DNA from: Lepisosteus oculatus | Taxonomy: Eukaryota > Chordata > Actinopteri > Semionotiformes > Lepisosteidae | Reading direction: 5' to 3' | Assembly: GCF_040954835.1 (NCBI RefSeq) | Contig: NC_090711.1 | Span: 6,393,501-6,457,500 of the forward strand | DNA: 64,000 bases | Part shown: in pieces, positions 46,851 through 59,955 of the stretch | Layout: each line of letters starts with the position of its first letter | How positions within the stretch are numbered: position 1 is the stretch's first letter | The notes under the pieces: generated by a model | What the model saw: the letters and a program-made list of their open reading frames with translations, nothing else | What the model was told of the DNA's origin: nothing | Database searches by the model: none | Made by a program: the position numbers and the translations under genes

Positions 46851-47629
46851 TGCATTCTAACAGCAGACAAGATCTTTGATGATATCTAAATGCCTTCTGC
46901 AAAACCAGGATTAATGTTGTACCTCAACAAGGGGTGTGAGCGTTCAATTGATCTAAAGGTTTGCTTAGAAACCTTAGAAGCTGTGATTTTGTTTTACATA
47001 TAATTCCTTCAGAGGTCACTGGCTGATTGGTGACAGAACATTTTCCCTTCTGAAATTATACGAGTCTCTTGCCAAACTTCAGGATCTCACAAGTTCTAAT
47101 GGAATATTTCATGAATTATTTTAATTAATAATTAATTGCATTTATATGGCTTAATGGATCCCTCAATGCTTTACACGTATGATGGGACCCCCATTTTATC
47201 CAGCTCCCAGATCTGTGTGATGCATGACACTACTGCTATTAAAAGTATTTCCCTTCAATTTGTAATTATTATAAAAAGAGCACTAAAGTCGCTTAGTAAA
47301 ATGTTTTGTTTTCTTTCCATGTATTCTTCAATATAATAAAATGTCAATTTAACACCAATTTGATTGATTTAAATAAAGCAAATTTTCTTCTTATGCACCC
47401 AAGGTCATAGAATTCATAGAACATGAACTTTAACTCCACAAAGTTCAAATGTGGTTCTGCTTGTTTGTGTATCATGATTTAATGTATACAGGTTTTCGGG
47501 GGTCTAAAACCGAATAGAGTAGTGGTTTACTTCAGTTTACCTGTTTCCTCAGGGTTTTCTATAGGAATACCAAGCCAAAAAATTACCCAATTTTTCTGAT
47601 ACCCAGCTGTTGGAGAAAAGCAGATAATT

Positions 47630-47965
47630 GTGTCAGAGATCCCCAGCTCTCCCCCAAAGCTGCCCTATAAACCAGTTAGAGAATCCCCAAGTCTGGGCGT
47701 CATCATTTTCCAAAAGCCATCGATCTTCCCCTCTGGATTAATTCTTTTCATTTCCATGGCTCCCTCATAAATCCTGGCACAGTTAATTAATTTCAGTTTC
47801 AACACGGGGCCCCATAATACAGAATTGTTCTAGCAAACCCCATATTAATTATGCTATTTTGCAGCAATCTTATTGAAGGCAGTGTTTCATCTTTCATAAT
47901 TACATTTTCAACAACAACTGCAACAAAAGACTAATTATGGTTTTGGCCCTGGTTTCTGTACAATA
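47630..47965. promoter_or_regulatory. Candidate regulatory island
   Basis: AAAAGCCATCGATCTTCC, CACAGTTAATTAATTTCAG, CATATTAATTATGCTATTTT and TTTCATAATTACATTTTC. It is ATTA-rich but complex, with no repeat signature. Confidence 0.4.
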
Positions 47966-49229
47966 AGTCAAAACTACAGTCCTGGTAATCAAACAGCATC
48001 ATCATCAGGATTATTTGTTTTATTTTACTTGTGATTGGTGGAAGATTTTAATACAAAAAGGTGTTTTGGGGGATTTTCCTTAGAATAACGTGGATCTTTC
48101 TTCATGAAAAGAAAAAAGATTTTAGATAATCTCCCTTTTGCTCAGGACAGGTTTGTGAATTCCATTCTGTGTTAAGTATTAGCTTGAACTGTTTTTTGTT
48201 TGGTTTGTCCCACCATAAATTAGCAGTATAATTGGAAAGCAGCACTGCCCATGTTATACCACATTTATACAGCAAGACTTGTGTCCGAGGTGATGATTGA
48301 ATATCACATAGGCTTTCCAGGAATGTGTTAGCTAACTCCTAATCTGACTCCTCTACTCATTACAAGGCTCCAAGTAACCACCCACATAACAACTGTGACA
48401 GGTCATGAATCAAGCCATAGTTATGACAGCCTTTAGCTCTGAGGGCAAGCTTGCAGAGGCAGCTATTAGCACCCCTTTGTTGTTGACCCTTATGGATTTA
48501 TGGTTTGGAAAGAAAAAAAAGAAGGCAGCAACAACACTTACACACTATTACAAACCCATTTAAAATGGAACAAAGCCATGCAGCACTGTTGTGATATCAA
48601 AATATGACTGAAGCACCGTCACATCATCTTTATGGGAGGAAATCAAAAATGTCCCTGTGTTCTGCTGTTACTGTAAAACCCTTCAATATCTCCTAGAGAA
48701 AGTGACTAAATAACACAAAGCCATTAAATATAATTTTATTGCTTTGCAACATAAGATTTTACCTGAGACAATAACTCTTCGGGTAAAGTCTCTGTAAAAA
48801 GACCACTGGTGTGTTCTTAACTCTAGAAGAGCTAGTCAATAGTGTCAAGGTGGTTACTGAATCTTTTTCTCCATTCAATCTTTGAGCAATATAATCTAAC
48901 AGTCCCATAACCTACTTAAAAAAAACACTCAGGTGTTTACTCAAGTGGCGTATTTTCTGTGCAGTCACAAACTGAGCAACTTCTGTGAACTGCACTGCAG
49001 CGCTGCACCACGACCTTTACCAGACAATGACTAGATCTCGTGTACGTTTATTCCACCTGTCAGTAAAGCTCAGTGAATTTCAGATGGTTTTCATCATGAG
49101 GAATATGAACCATTTAGCTGGTGACGGTATATTGCAATTAGCTACCTAAAAGTTAACCTGTAATAAACAAAAACCTGTTCTTTATGTGAACCTGTAAAAG
49201 TTGCAAAACGAACCTGTTATAAACCTGTT

Positions 49230-49350
49230 ATGACACCCGAAGAAGGCTCCACAACCGAAACGCTTTGTTTCTTTTCTTCTCTTTTCAGCCTGGAATAAAC
49301 CTTGACTTGTTCCTTTGCAGCCTACGCATGCTGACGCAGCTGCCTACTTA
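49230..49350 (+). repeat. Penelope-like terminal-repeat fragment
   Basis: CCCGAAGAAGGCTCC, ACAACCGAAACGCTTTG, TTCTTTTCTTCTCTTTTCAG, CCTGGAATAAACC, GCAGCCTACGCATGCTGACG. It matches the remnant at 19300-19490. The GAAGAAGGC..CCGAAACG part resembles a decayed hammerhead core of Penelope-like elements (inference). Confidence 0.5.
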
Positions 49351-49634
49351 AACTGTTATAAGCATGGCTTCAAATGCTGGATTTAAAAAGAGAGGTCAAG
49401 TCTATAATCGTGTAGTGTGCCTTTAAGAGTGTGCCTATGATACTGGAATGTGGCAGCGTGTTGGTACGAGTGCAAGGGTAAGAGCCAAGGGGAAGAGCAG
49501 CCAAGTGTTTAAAGGCGTGTTTAACGTGTTGTGCACATGTGGCTTTAAAACCTGTCACGCGGACCCCTGGGTGCCTGGTGGATTTGTTCCTCAGCGGACC
49601 ATCAGGAGCACAGTGATCAGCAGAGGTTAAAAGT

Positions 49635-49995
49635 TACAAATCACCCCCCCTCCTCCCCCCCCCGCAACACCACCTCCCCCTATCCCTGCTCCTTTGGGGG
49701 CCGGGGTCTCATTCGTATTCCAAGACTGCTGCTGCTGGGGAGAGCCTGTTGGGACCCGAGGGCAATTACTCCGCTCATTTAATTGGCGTTATCATTTTAG
49801 CGGCCTGACAGAGATGGATCACCACGCCGGACCGGGGCAGTCGTGTCTATCCGAGAGAGAGGAGAGGAGCAGGGAGAGGGAGCGAGACAGAAAGAAGGAA
49901 AAGAAAGACAAAACAGGAGAGAGACAGAGAGAGAGGCTCCCACTCCACAGGTAGAACCTACAAGCAAAAATTTGCCAACACCATTCAAATAGGCT
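49635..49995. promoter_or_regulatory. GC-rich candidate element with purine tract
   Basis: C-runs, then GGGCAATTACTCCGCTCATT, TAATTGGCGTTATCATTTTA, GCGGCCTGACAGAGATGG, followed by a long GA-rich purine tract (about 49850-49940). CpGs are more frequent than in the surrounding desert. Confidence 0.45.
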
Positions 49996-52145
49996 TGTGA
50001 TTGTGTTCACCTCCTCTTCGGCAAGGTGAGACCTGCTAGATGCACCTCGACACAACTGTCCTCTATTCTACCCAGTAGAGCTGTGATGAACATGTGTCTC
50101 CTCGATGAATAGGTGTGAATTATTTGGACTATTTAATTGGTAGTTGCAAATGGATCTGACCTCATGTCTTGTTTGTTCCACATTAGTTTGTATCCAGATA
50201 AACATAAAAGGTAAAAACCTTTCTCATCTTCTGAGCCCCATTCACTTTTTCCAAAGACACTTTTTAACTCAATGGGATTTCGCCATATATTGGATGTTTT
50301 TAAACACGTTTTACAATTAAGACTTTCTGAATAACCTCAGAATCCTTCATGTTTGCCACAGTCAGTTCTGGATTCCTTTTGTGATGTTGGTTTCCAGCCA
50401 TGGGGTCCAGCCTAGGTTGGCTAGGATTAGGTCCTCAGTCCACTGCAGCTGAGGGCATGCGGAGCTCTGTCCTCTTCTGGTGGCAGTCCTGCGGATTACC
50501 GTCATTTTGTTTAACAACGACCTTTGAAATAAAAAATGGAAAACAATGGATACAAAAAGACTCATAGCAAGACACACAGCACCTTAAAGAGAGAACTACG
50601 CTGTTATGGATTCTTCCTCCTCTTAGACCTTGCGTGTTTGTACACCAGCCAAAGAGTGGTGGAGAACCAACGAATCTTCTAACCCTGCCAGACCCGTAAT
50701 GTCCCGGAGACATGAACGGATACACTGACTGCTGAGATAAGAACAGAATACTCCAGGACTTTTAAAGGGACTCAGGCAGGGAATTCTTTGCCCCTTTCTC
50801 TTTTATCTACTGGCTGTTTCAATTTTAAATTTCCGTGTATTTATGCTCCAGCTTATAAAAAAAGAAAAGCGCTCGTTCTGCTAAGAGCTGAGAATTAGCG
50901 TAGCTCTGTGTGAAGTAATGCAGCAACATAATGAGCTTTACTGCAATGATGCCATAATTCAGGAACAGTAAAACTGTCAGTTGAATTAAGAGAGACCCAT
51001 TATAGGTACTATACATAAGCTCTTGTTAAATTAAAGAGATACAAGACGCCATGGTCTCTGGGGCCAAAGCACAGGATAATTTTAGCTACTTAGTGAATCA
51101 TCCAGGTGGCAGTTTCTACCCACAGTAATGACCTGGATTTGCACCTACTTCCCCATAGGTGGGATGTAGATACACATTAAATAACTAAATTCTATAGAAG
51201 AGCTTTTATTCCTGCTGACAGCGTTTATTTACCTCCATCAGAAATGGTCTGGCTGCAGTGTACTTAGTGACACTATCGGCTACATGGTGTAACTACAGTG
51301 AAGCTTATACTCTATGTCTGACTGTAACTAGGGTATGAACAGAGAAGCCCAAATCAGCATGAGAAGAAACACACTAAAAGCCAATAATGTCCAGACACTT
51401 TGGGTACCTCTTATATACCGTAGCTTGCCTTTCATTTTTACTGCATGTGAAAAATGGGTCAGAAAGATTTAGTGCTCTCACTTTAAAAATCAAAGGATTC
51501 TTTTTTTTTTATGACAACTAGGAAAGGTATGTTAAATTAGCATTTAGTAAAGCTTTTCACACCTCATTTTTGTAATAGCTATTTGAAAGGTTTAAGATAA
51601 TATATATGGTAGTTGGTCAAGACATTCAAAGCTCAGTTTCCTAGGTCAAGCACAGCACCTTTATGTACTCAAGTACACACAGTACATTTATGTACTCAAA
51701 GACGATCTGTTGTTTTCTTTCTTGATTTCAGATCAAAAATCGTAATTCTGTTTGTCTGACCTTCATTAAGGTATGTTAAGTCCCATTAAGAAATCAAATA
51801 TCTTTCTGTGGTACATGATCTGAAACCAGTGTATTGTATCTGAAAACATTCTCCTTTTCAGATACAGGATATGGGACCAACTACAGGACAGAGTGAAATA
51901 TCTCATGCCATTCTCCCCCATATTTGACTGACCTGCTTACAGTTACTAATCTCTTCATTTAGTTCCCCTTCTCTGGGCTGGTCTGTGTGAAAACACCTTT
52001 TGAATTTAGTTCCATGATAAAAAAAACCCTCTGCCTCCCACAATTCCTACAACTGTGTGTATACAAGAGGCAGGTCTGGAGGAATATGAAAAATGAAAAC
52101 TATAAGAGACACAATAATAAAAATAGCTGTAAGAGTGGACAGGAG
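49996..52145. other. Intergenic, gene-poor
   Basis: No gene or classified repeat is seen. Confidence 0.45.
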
Positions 52146-52805
52146 AGGTAAGCAACATGCCTGCGACTACTTCATTATTCACTGGCTCTTTTGCTGGTGT
52201 AAAAATGTGCTGCACACTGCAAAACAATGCATCACCGTGGACCCAAAACAAATGGCCTGTCGCTGGTGTATTTACCTCGAATTGTTCAAGCACTTGCAGG
52301 CAAATGCGTCCAGCTACAAATACAACCCACCAATACACAGAGATGGGCAGGCAGACAGGCTGAAGCCCGATTTCTTTCAACAAAATGAGAGATGAGGGGC
52401 AACAGCCCAGTTTCCATAATTTTTCCTCTTCTAAATTATAAGGACAACAGAAAAGGGACGATTTGATTCAATTACTTTGGCCAGGGAGGCAAGGGATCAA
52501 GAAAGCAAATATTCTCACCTGGCACTCTGCCGAGCTCAACACTGCGGTCTGATAAAACAATTAATTTGTAATATTAGCACACTTGGAACGTAAGGATACA
52601 TTCTGCATAATGAATGTAACCACATTACACTTCAAATATAATGACAATAATTCAATTCAGTGCTATTGCATTCATCTCCAGCTTGTTGTAGTCCCTTATC
52701 TGTCACAATGGCAATTATTTACATCTCCCACAAATTACAAGCAAGCAATTACATGTCTGTAGAAATGTGGAGTTTACACACAGTCATAATTACATCGTTC
52801 TCAAG
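52146..52805. promoter_or_regulatory. Candidate regulatory island(s)
   Basis: Two adjoining complex stretches (52150-52405 and 52480-52800). The second is rich in AATTA words (AAACAATTAATTTGTAATAT, GGCAATTATTTACATC, GCAAGCAATTACATG, CATAATTACATCG). Overlapping frames of up to 125 codons on both strands have no family resemblance. Confidence 0.4.
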
Positions 52806-53236
52806 TTTTAAGTAAAGAAATATGATTGAATGATTTAAAAGGAAAGATTGAATCTGAGAGGGGGGAGCATAGCTCTATTAATCAAGTTCTTTTTTTTAGA
52901 AATGATTGGCGAGGAGTATCCCATATAGCAGATATGGACAGTAGGTTTCATCATAAGCTATTGGTATTATGCTTTCTTAATTTTTTTATTATGCTAAGTG
53001 CATGGTAAAGAAATTGGTGCAGAGTTCCATTTCCTAATGTCTTAGATACACTTACAATAGATTGATTGACAGATCAGTTATATCTGACAAAAGCAGCAAA
53101 GCACATGCTCTTGAGGAGACAAAGGAAATGTCAGACTGAGGAGAGCTGAATGTAGTCTCCAGATGAAATTAAAGGCACAGATATTCCAAACTGAGTTGAC
53201 ATGTGACTTTTCGATGAGCAAAACTGGTCACTCTTT

Positions 53237-53567
53237 CCATTTTCCAACCGCTTTAATGCAATACAGGGTGATGGGGGAGCTGGTGCCTAAACTGGCAAGC
53301 AACAGGGGCAAAGAGACCCTGGACAGGACACCAGTCCATCACAGGGCACACACGGACAAACACATATACCAATTCCAATTTTCCCTGAAGCCAATTAATC
53401 TACCAGTATGTCTTTGGACTGTGGAAGAAAACCTGAGCACCTGAAGGAAACCCATGCAAACATGGGGAGAACATACCAAATCCTCACAAACAGCATCCCA
53501 GGAATTGAACCCAGGGCTTCAGTGCTGTAAGACAGCCATGCTAACCACTGTGTCACCGTGCCACCCA
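53237..53567 (-). repeat. V-SINE-like copy, near full length
   Basis: Antisense copy running from the tail (TTTTCCAACCGCTTTAATGC) through GGACACCAGTCCATCACAGG, TTTGGACTGTGGAAGAAAAC and ATGCAAACATGGGGAGAACA, to the B box AATTGAACCCAGGG and the head CCATGCTAACCACTGTGTCA. Confidence 0.88.
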
Positions 53568-53885
53568 GGCCTAAAATATCAACGAGGCTAATTATAGTCA
53601 TGATCAAACACACAGCACATGTTCACGCGCACACCACTGTCCCCTCATCAGCAGCTGTTATGACCATGTTATGTGCGCTTGGACAGGGGGCAGTGATTTC
53701 AGGATCGAACTCTGTATCAGTCAGGGAAAGTATTTGCGCATGCACATGCCTCTCTTATTGTTGTTTCTATGAATGGAAGGGTGGGGGAGGAGGATATTTG
53801 GCACAAAATCCATCTGGAACTATTCTGCCAGAAGTCAATGGCCTTAATCACCTCTCATGACCTTTCCTAAGTGAGAAAAATGGAG
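53568..53885. promoter_or_regulatory. Candidate regulatory island abutting a SINE
   Basis: ACGAGGCTAATTATAGTCAT, TCACGCGCACACC, ATTTGCGCATGCACATGC, TTATTGTTGTTTC (SOX-like) and GGCCTTAATCACC. The antisense V-SINE copy ends immediately to its left. Confidence 0.4.
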
Positions 53886-54985
53886 GGGAGACCACAGTGC
53901 GCGCCAGTACAACCTCAGTCCGTACTCTCTGAGGCAAAACAATGAGGGAAATTCACTGGGAGGACCTGCAGCAGAACAGCTGTAAAAACGCAAGAAAAAG
54001 ATAGACCAGAATCATTCTTTTTGAAAACTCTCTCCCTGGCTCTATTACTCACATAACAGCTTTTTTCCAGGACCTGTCATCTGCAGGGAAGAAGGGGTTA
54101 AAGGATGATAACGATTGTTACATTTTTTGGTGTCATTTTGTGCTGTTTAGCATTGTCTTCTGGGTCAAACGCTTGCATTCTGTTGCGTTTCACTTGTGTT
54201 GCATGTTTACTCCAAGATTTGCTGGCATTCTTGAACCAAAATGTACCTATGCAGCTGTTTGTGTGTCAGAAACTAATTGGAAGGCTAACACACGCATTGA
54301 CATGCAATACCAAAGCATGCAGTTTCTCATTCTCCATCAAATGGACAGGTGAAGAGGTCTGTTTCACACATTGCCTGTGTTCCTTCTTTATAACCACGTC
54401 TTATGACTCTGCATTGCTGTCCCTGCTGAAAAATTTGAGACGTATCCAACAAACACAGATTTCTTCAATAATGAGTAATGTGTGCTTGATGTGGCAACAT
54501 CTGTTAAGGAAATGGAGAGTTCTGTTTGGTGTCATCCGTAATTATGAAAACCTGTGCAAGACGAGCCTTCCTTACGTTGAATTTTGGACTGGTCCACCAG
54601 ATTCATTTTGATCAGAGATATCCACTCACGCGCTGGAGCGCTGCAGGGAAGCTACGAAACAGCACCCATAAATAATACACTTGTAGACACGTGCCCTGGC
54701 TGCAGACGAAGGTTTAAGGAACAGGCTGTTGCTGTCCTGGATATGAGCATGCATTTAGATGCTATCAGTCCATCTTAAGCTTTTCCTCTGGCTTTTCAAA
54801 TGTTTTTTATCATAATTTAGGGAGAGCTAGTGTAAAGTGTGATGAAACAATGATAGAAATAAAGCCAAAAGGTCACACGATGCTGGTAAATGTCTCATTC
54901 TAGCTGGTGGCCCCTGTGTAGAAAAGGGTAGAAATCTTGGGCAATTGGTAGAGCAGGTTCAACACCAAATGAATTTAATCAAACA
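53886..54985. other. Intergenic, gene-poor
   Basis: Contains a 168-codon plus-strand frame (54105-54611) that I do not accept as a gene. No repeat is recognised. Confidence 0.45.
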
Positions 54986-55450
54986 AAAAATGCAACATGC
55001 GTTTGGCCTCACAAAGAGTAAAGCTGGTGGTGGGTCTGCCAGTAAAGAAAGCTGGTCTTACAAGGTCTAGAGGCTTTGCAATCTCAATCCACAAGTCTGA
55101 ATTTTCACCCTTGGCAGTCACCTCCTCGTGGTGCACTTCTGTGTTTACCTGGAAATCAGTTTCAAGGTTCCAGAATTCCAGAACATGCCTATGCCCCTGT
55201 GATTATGAGTATAACCTCTTAACCAGAAAGGCGTTCAGCGCGCTGCCTGTACACTCGAGCTGTACCTTTGATAAATACTCTCTAATTACCCAACAACACT
55301 TACTGCCATCCCTGGAAGCAGGACTCGCCCTGGCTAAGATTAAACAGCTTTGCTACTGCATTGAATTATTCCTTTTAGAACCATTATTTCACTCCCATTC
55401 ACTTAAGGCTTCTATCTCTCCGGCCAATCTTGCACACTGCTGAAGTGAAG
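54986..55450. promoter_or_regulatory. Candidate regulatory island
   Basis: About 460 bp of complex sequence (AATGAATTTAATCAAAC, CTCTCTAATTACCCAACAAC, TTTGATAAATAC, TCTCCGGCCAATC). It is coincidentally open over 148 codons, but the translation has no recognisable fold or family. Confidence 0.4.
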
Positions 55451-56339
55451 GTGGGGAAGGAGTGGGGGTTAGGAAGGCTTTTCTTCCCCTTAATGCATTC
55501 AGTAATGATAATATTTTAAACAGCTCCTACATGAACAACAACAGAAAAAAAAAACGAAGAACGGGTTGTTTAATTTATGTGGAAAGCTGGCTGGAGTGGC
55601 AGTGATACATGAGTTTGTTAGTCAATTGATAAAGGAGAGGAAATTTTTAAAAACCATTCATCACCACAGGATATGGGCACCATATATCACCTATTTGCAA
55701 ACAACAGGCTAATATTCATCCTACAAATGATTCAGTGACCCTCCTGGATACAGGCAGCTCTGACTTTGACCTAATTAAGAGTGAAAGAAAAAGGCTTTGT
55801 AGTTGGGGCCTATACTTGCACAGCTAGCTTTCCCTGTTTATTTTAATAATTGCATACTTAATTACAGATACAAAAATTGATATATTATATATATGCAGTG
55901 CTTAAAATCTATAAAAAAAATTACCAGTTAATCGTTATAAAAAGAAAACTAAAGGGAGACTACTATGTTGGTTGAGCATCTATTTTCAATTGGAGACACT
56001 TCCCGATGTATTAATGTACACATTATTTCATTCATTGCCACTAGGAATATTAATAATAATAGCGGTAGTGGTATTTGTAAAGAAGAAAGAGGCCTCAACT
56101 AAAAAATAATTTCCAGGTAACAGGTTAAAAATTGAATTTGTACGCAGTTCAATTCTTTACAAAAAAAAGTCTTAAATGCCAAATGTAAAATTTCCTTAAT
56201 TCCAAATCATATCCCTCCATTAAACTCATGCATCCACCGGAATTACGACTTACTAAGTTAAAATGCTATCTTTTCTAAAAAAAGCAATAATTAGTCCATT
56301 ATTTCTGGTAGTTACTGCTGCTTAATAAAAAGGGGGAAA

Positions 56340-57335
56340 GTCTTTGTTTAGATTCATATTGCAGATGAATGGTTTTTGCCGAGTGGAGTATTTATTTTGC
56401 TCCATAATGACACCAGGAGATTTGTTATTCCCCTGCGTTCCTGAGTTTTTCACATTGCTCCACATCCTCAGGGCTATATTTCATCTGCACACCCAATCCC
56501 CAAACAGATTTATTTACAAGTCTTATTTTTGTACAAATCTCCGGTTCACTCTAGGCCCTGTGAGAAGATCAGAGCTCTTGTTTCTTTTTTTTTCTTCTTT
56601 TTCTTATATCAGCATCACATTTTCAAATCGGGCATGATTTTGATTTTTTACATCCATTTCATGTTCTTATAAGGAAAGAATGTTGATCAACTGAGGTATA
56701 TAAACAATTTAAATAACTAGAGAAAAGCCTTCCTTAGGCCTGAAAGGCCAGACACTACTGGTTCAAGTCTCTGTCATTAGTCAATGGTGACTGGGACACC
56801 CCTGAGGGGGTGGCATACACTTGGCTGGGTGCCACCAGTCTTCATTTGGTTGGAGTATGCTAGAGTGTCCTTGGCTTGCCCCATACTTTCAACCCCTGAG
56901 AATGGCTGGATGCCTGTGAACCAGCACTATTATTAACGTGAGCCACAGCATCCAGTCCTCCTCCAGTTCCCCCTCCAATAACACTCCTGTTGGCACAGTG
57001 GGGCTCTCAGTGTAGAAAAATAAAACTGAAGGGCTCAACAGCGCACGATCCTCTGCCTTTCTCTTTGACAAATGGCAATTCCAAATTATAGGGCTGAATG
57101 TAAAGAAGACAATCAGGGAGCTCCCTCCAAAAATGATGTCTATAAAATTGAATGATGGGAAACAAAATGGATTGACTGTATGATCTTTCCTTATTCTAAT
57201 CTTGAGCACATCATAGCGTTCAGGCCCTTTATGCACATTCATTTCAATCCCAATTAATTCAAACAGGCCGGGAAAAGCCTGATTCTGCCCTGAATGGATT
57301 GTGAGTTTTAGAATCATGTTTTTCCTCCGCATTCA
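56340..57335. promoter_or_regulatory. Candidate regulatory islands
   Basis: Two complex stretches (56360-56600 and 56930-57330) flank the possible repeat at 56740-56910. Words include TATTTATTTTGCTCCATAAT, GACAAATGGCAATTCC and AATCCCAATTAATTCAAACA. Confidence 0.35.
56740..56910. repeat. Possible tRNA-derived repeat remnant
   Basis: A B-box-like GGTTCAAGTCTC followed by ACCCCTGAGGGGGTGG, a pattern seen in old tRNA-derived fish repeats. No second copy is in this window, so this stays tentative. Confidence 0.25.
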
Positions 57336-57579
57336 AAAGGTGACACCTTAGCTGAGCATGTGGGATCACTCCTATAATTTCCAAACACATTTTACATGAT
57401 TAAGTCTGCTCACCTGTCACAGGTGTTACAACTCTGTCACTACATGAATACTTTTGCTAGCATGGGCCGTTATTGCAAATAACACACCTTGGGGGTGCAG
57501 TTGGCAGAGAAGATGAAGAACCCAAAAATGAACCAGCCACATTTCTCAGAAAGAGGGTGAGCAAGAGTGAAGTGGCATT

Positions 57580-58215
57580 TTCTCACCCTTTCTTCAGCTG
57601 CTACCGGGGGATGTTGGCGATTTGATCCGGCAGTGTATTTTTTTTGGGGAAAAAGACAAATGCGTGGATATTTCAAATGTCTGCGATGTATACTAGAAAC
57701 TTGTGTGCAGGCATGTGTGAGAAAACGTTAAGAGGGAATGGGGAAAAAAAACAAACCCCATGGAAAGAATATAATTCGTCACAATCTTTAACAGCCGTCG
57801 CTTTAGTCTCTTAATAAATGGGGAGTGAGTTGATGCTGTGAAATGCCGAGAGCTGGTGGAAATGAATGCGGAGCTGACCCAGAGAGGGGAGTGGGGGCTG
57901 GAGACTGCAGTGGTCCAGGGTGCCTGTGAGTAATGACTCAGGCTGCCACTCTGCTGGTGTCGCCCCATTTATAACAATCCAGGGGCCACTCCTGTTCATT
58001 TTTCTCCTGCTCTCCTGCCCAAGTACTTGGGAGATTAATCAGGTGTCGGTCATGCGGATGGATTGCCAGGCTGGCAGGACATACTCATTGAGCTGAGACA
58101 AAGACAAGCTAAGCAAAGGAAGAGCCGGTCACTGCAGACTCTTAATGGGACAGTTAGGAGGCACTGTGGGCTTAGTGAGAGGCTGTTCTAGGTGACTGAA
58201 AAGGACGCTAGTTGG
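57580..58215. promoter_or_regulatory. Candidate regulatory island
   Basis: Long complex stretch, GC-richer than its surroundings: GAGTAATGACTCAGG (AP-1/MAF-like TGACTCA), CCATTTATAACAATCC, GGAGATTAATCAGGTG, GACAAAGACAAGC. Nothing in it looks coding or repeat-derived. Confidence 0.4.
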
Positions 58216-59735
58216 CCTCCCAAATTTAATAATAATCCTTCAGCAGGATATAAGAGAATAGGTCTGACATATTTAAAAAATAAAACATGCTGTGCCATAC
58301 TATGACCTTTAAACATGTTTGATCCTGTGCAATCTTTGATGAAATATCACTATGTCCATCACAAAATTGGGGTTCTATCCTTTCGTGAATATCTTTCTTA
58401 TCCCCTTGCCAAGAGAAAAAGGTGCATCTACAGTGATTCTTTGATTTACAGAACTGTAGAAACAGAACACTCTGACTGGTGGGTTTGGAGCCTAAAATGA
58501 TGTGCCAATCCAGGGTTAGTGGCTGTAGAAAAACGAGACAAGAGTAAGTCAGGCAGTGAGCTGCAGCTTTTGAGATCAAAGTGTGTTTAGCCATCTGCTT
58601 GACAGTTATTCTTTTGCTGGTGGGTATTTAATTATGTGCTTGAGAAATATGTATGGTACCCATCTACACTCTCTTCAATAAGTATTTGCAGCAGGTGGAG
58701 AGCCTCAATGTTTTATCACAGTTACGTTCCAACCTCTCAGATATCTCCTGTTGCATTGCTTATGTCACCAGTGGTTGACCCTCACTCCATAGTTCAATAT
58801 CTTTTAGAGTGTCATTCCATTTGCTAACAAGTTGTACCTTGAGTATAGGTACGTAGCCAGTTTTACCTCCGACTACAAATGTGTCCTTTAGGAAGACATT
58901 GTCCTGCTAAATGTCAAACAATGTCACAATGCTAAGTCACACTCTTAGATTTTTTTTTTCCTGCAGCTGTGCTTTCATGAGTGGGTGTGCTACGAGGTCT
59001 TCAAACATGATAGAGTGGTTATATGATTTCCCTTTGTTTGGGAGATTTGCTCTGTGTTTAACAGCACCATAATAATTATTTAAACGCTAAAAATCTGCCT
59101 TAGTGCACTGGACCATTCCAGTTCATGTTGTTCTTTAACTCCATCATGCAAAGCTTTATTATTATCCCTTAAATGTCACTATAAATTTGCCTCCATGACA
59201 AATATTTTAAATACTTTTATGATTGAGATTATTTTGTGTGTTAATTTGAAATTTCCACAAGAATACAGACTAGTGGAGGGCAGAATATCAAGGTAACCAC
59301 TTTCTGCAAGATTTTGCAGTGTAGTGCCGAAATTTAATAATTGTAGCCATTGTTTTTGTTTTGTTTCATTTTATTTGCTGTTCCTATTACATCTAAAATT
59401 CACTGTTAATTTCTCCAAACTCGTTTCTTCTACAATTCTGACGGGGGGAGGAAAGCAATGCTTAACCGTACTCTGCAGTCACGAAATATTAAGTACTCCT
59501 TGCTGCAGAAAAATGAAAATACTGAGCCAATATACAAAACTATTAAAACTTTCAGAAATGAACCATCATTAAAAAAGGCTGGAATATTCTTTTCTTTTTT
59601 GGTAGCGATTCCTGATATTGGTAGAAGTCTAGGATTGTGTTCTCTGTGTCCCACGAATATGCCCAAATCAAAGGCTTGGAGGCTTGCACACTGGAAGGCT
59701 TGTAGTTTGTCTAGTTTGTCTGTTGCTACAATATA
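58216..59735. other. Intergenic, gene-poor
   Basis: Small unrelated frames only. No repeat family is recognised. Confidence 0.45.
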
Positions 59736-59955
59736 CCATTGAGCTCCTTTGATCCTCCCCTGGGCTCTGCCGGGCTGCCCACTGTGCTGACATGGGGACT
59801 CATTTGGTTAATGATTAAGAGACTGTCACCAGCACCAGGGTCTCCTGATGGATTCATTATTAGGGGAAAAGATGAGCGCTGGAAAGGCAGTCAGGTAACA
59901 GAGAAATAAAACAGGCATTTTCTACCAACTCACTCCTGTTTGTTTAAAATCGAAG
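59736..59955. promoter_or_regulatory. Candidate regulatory island
   Basis: CATTTGGTTAATGATTAAGA, GACTGTCACCAGCACC, GATTCATTATTAGGGG and GCAGTCAGGTAACAG. A compact low-repeat block followed by a poly-T run. Confidence 0.35.

Noticed and set aside
54105..54611. 168-codon frame with a signal-peptide-like, Cys-rich N-terminus
   Set aside because: The hydrophobic start is suggestive, but there is no family resemblance. A rough estimate of stop frequency gives close to one such frame per window by chance. A homologous frame in another fish would change this view.
54997..55443. 148-codon frame over a complex island
   Set aside because: The translation has no known fold. The sequence reads better as a non-coding regulatory island.
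56889..57332. 147-codon minus-strand frame
   Set aside because: No family match. It covers an ATTA-containing island rather than exon-like sequence with splice sites.
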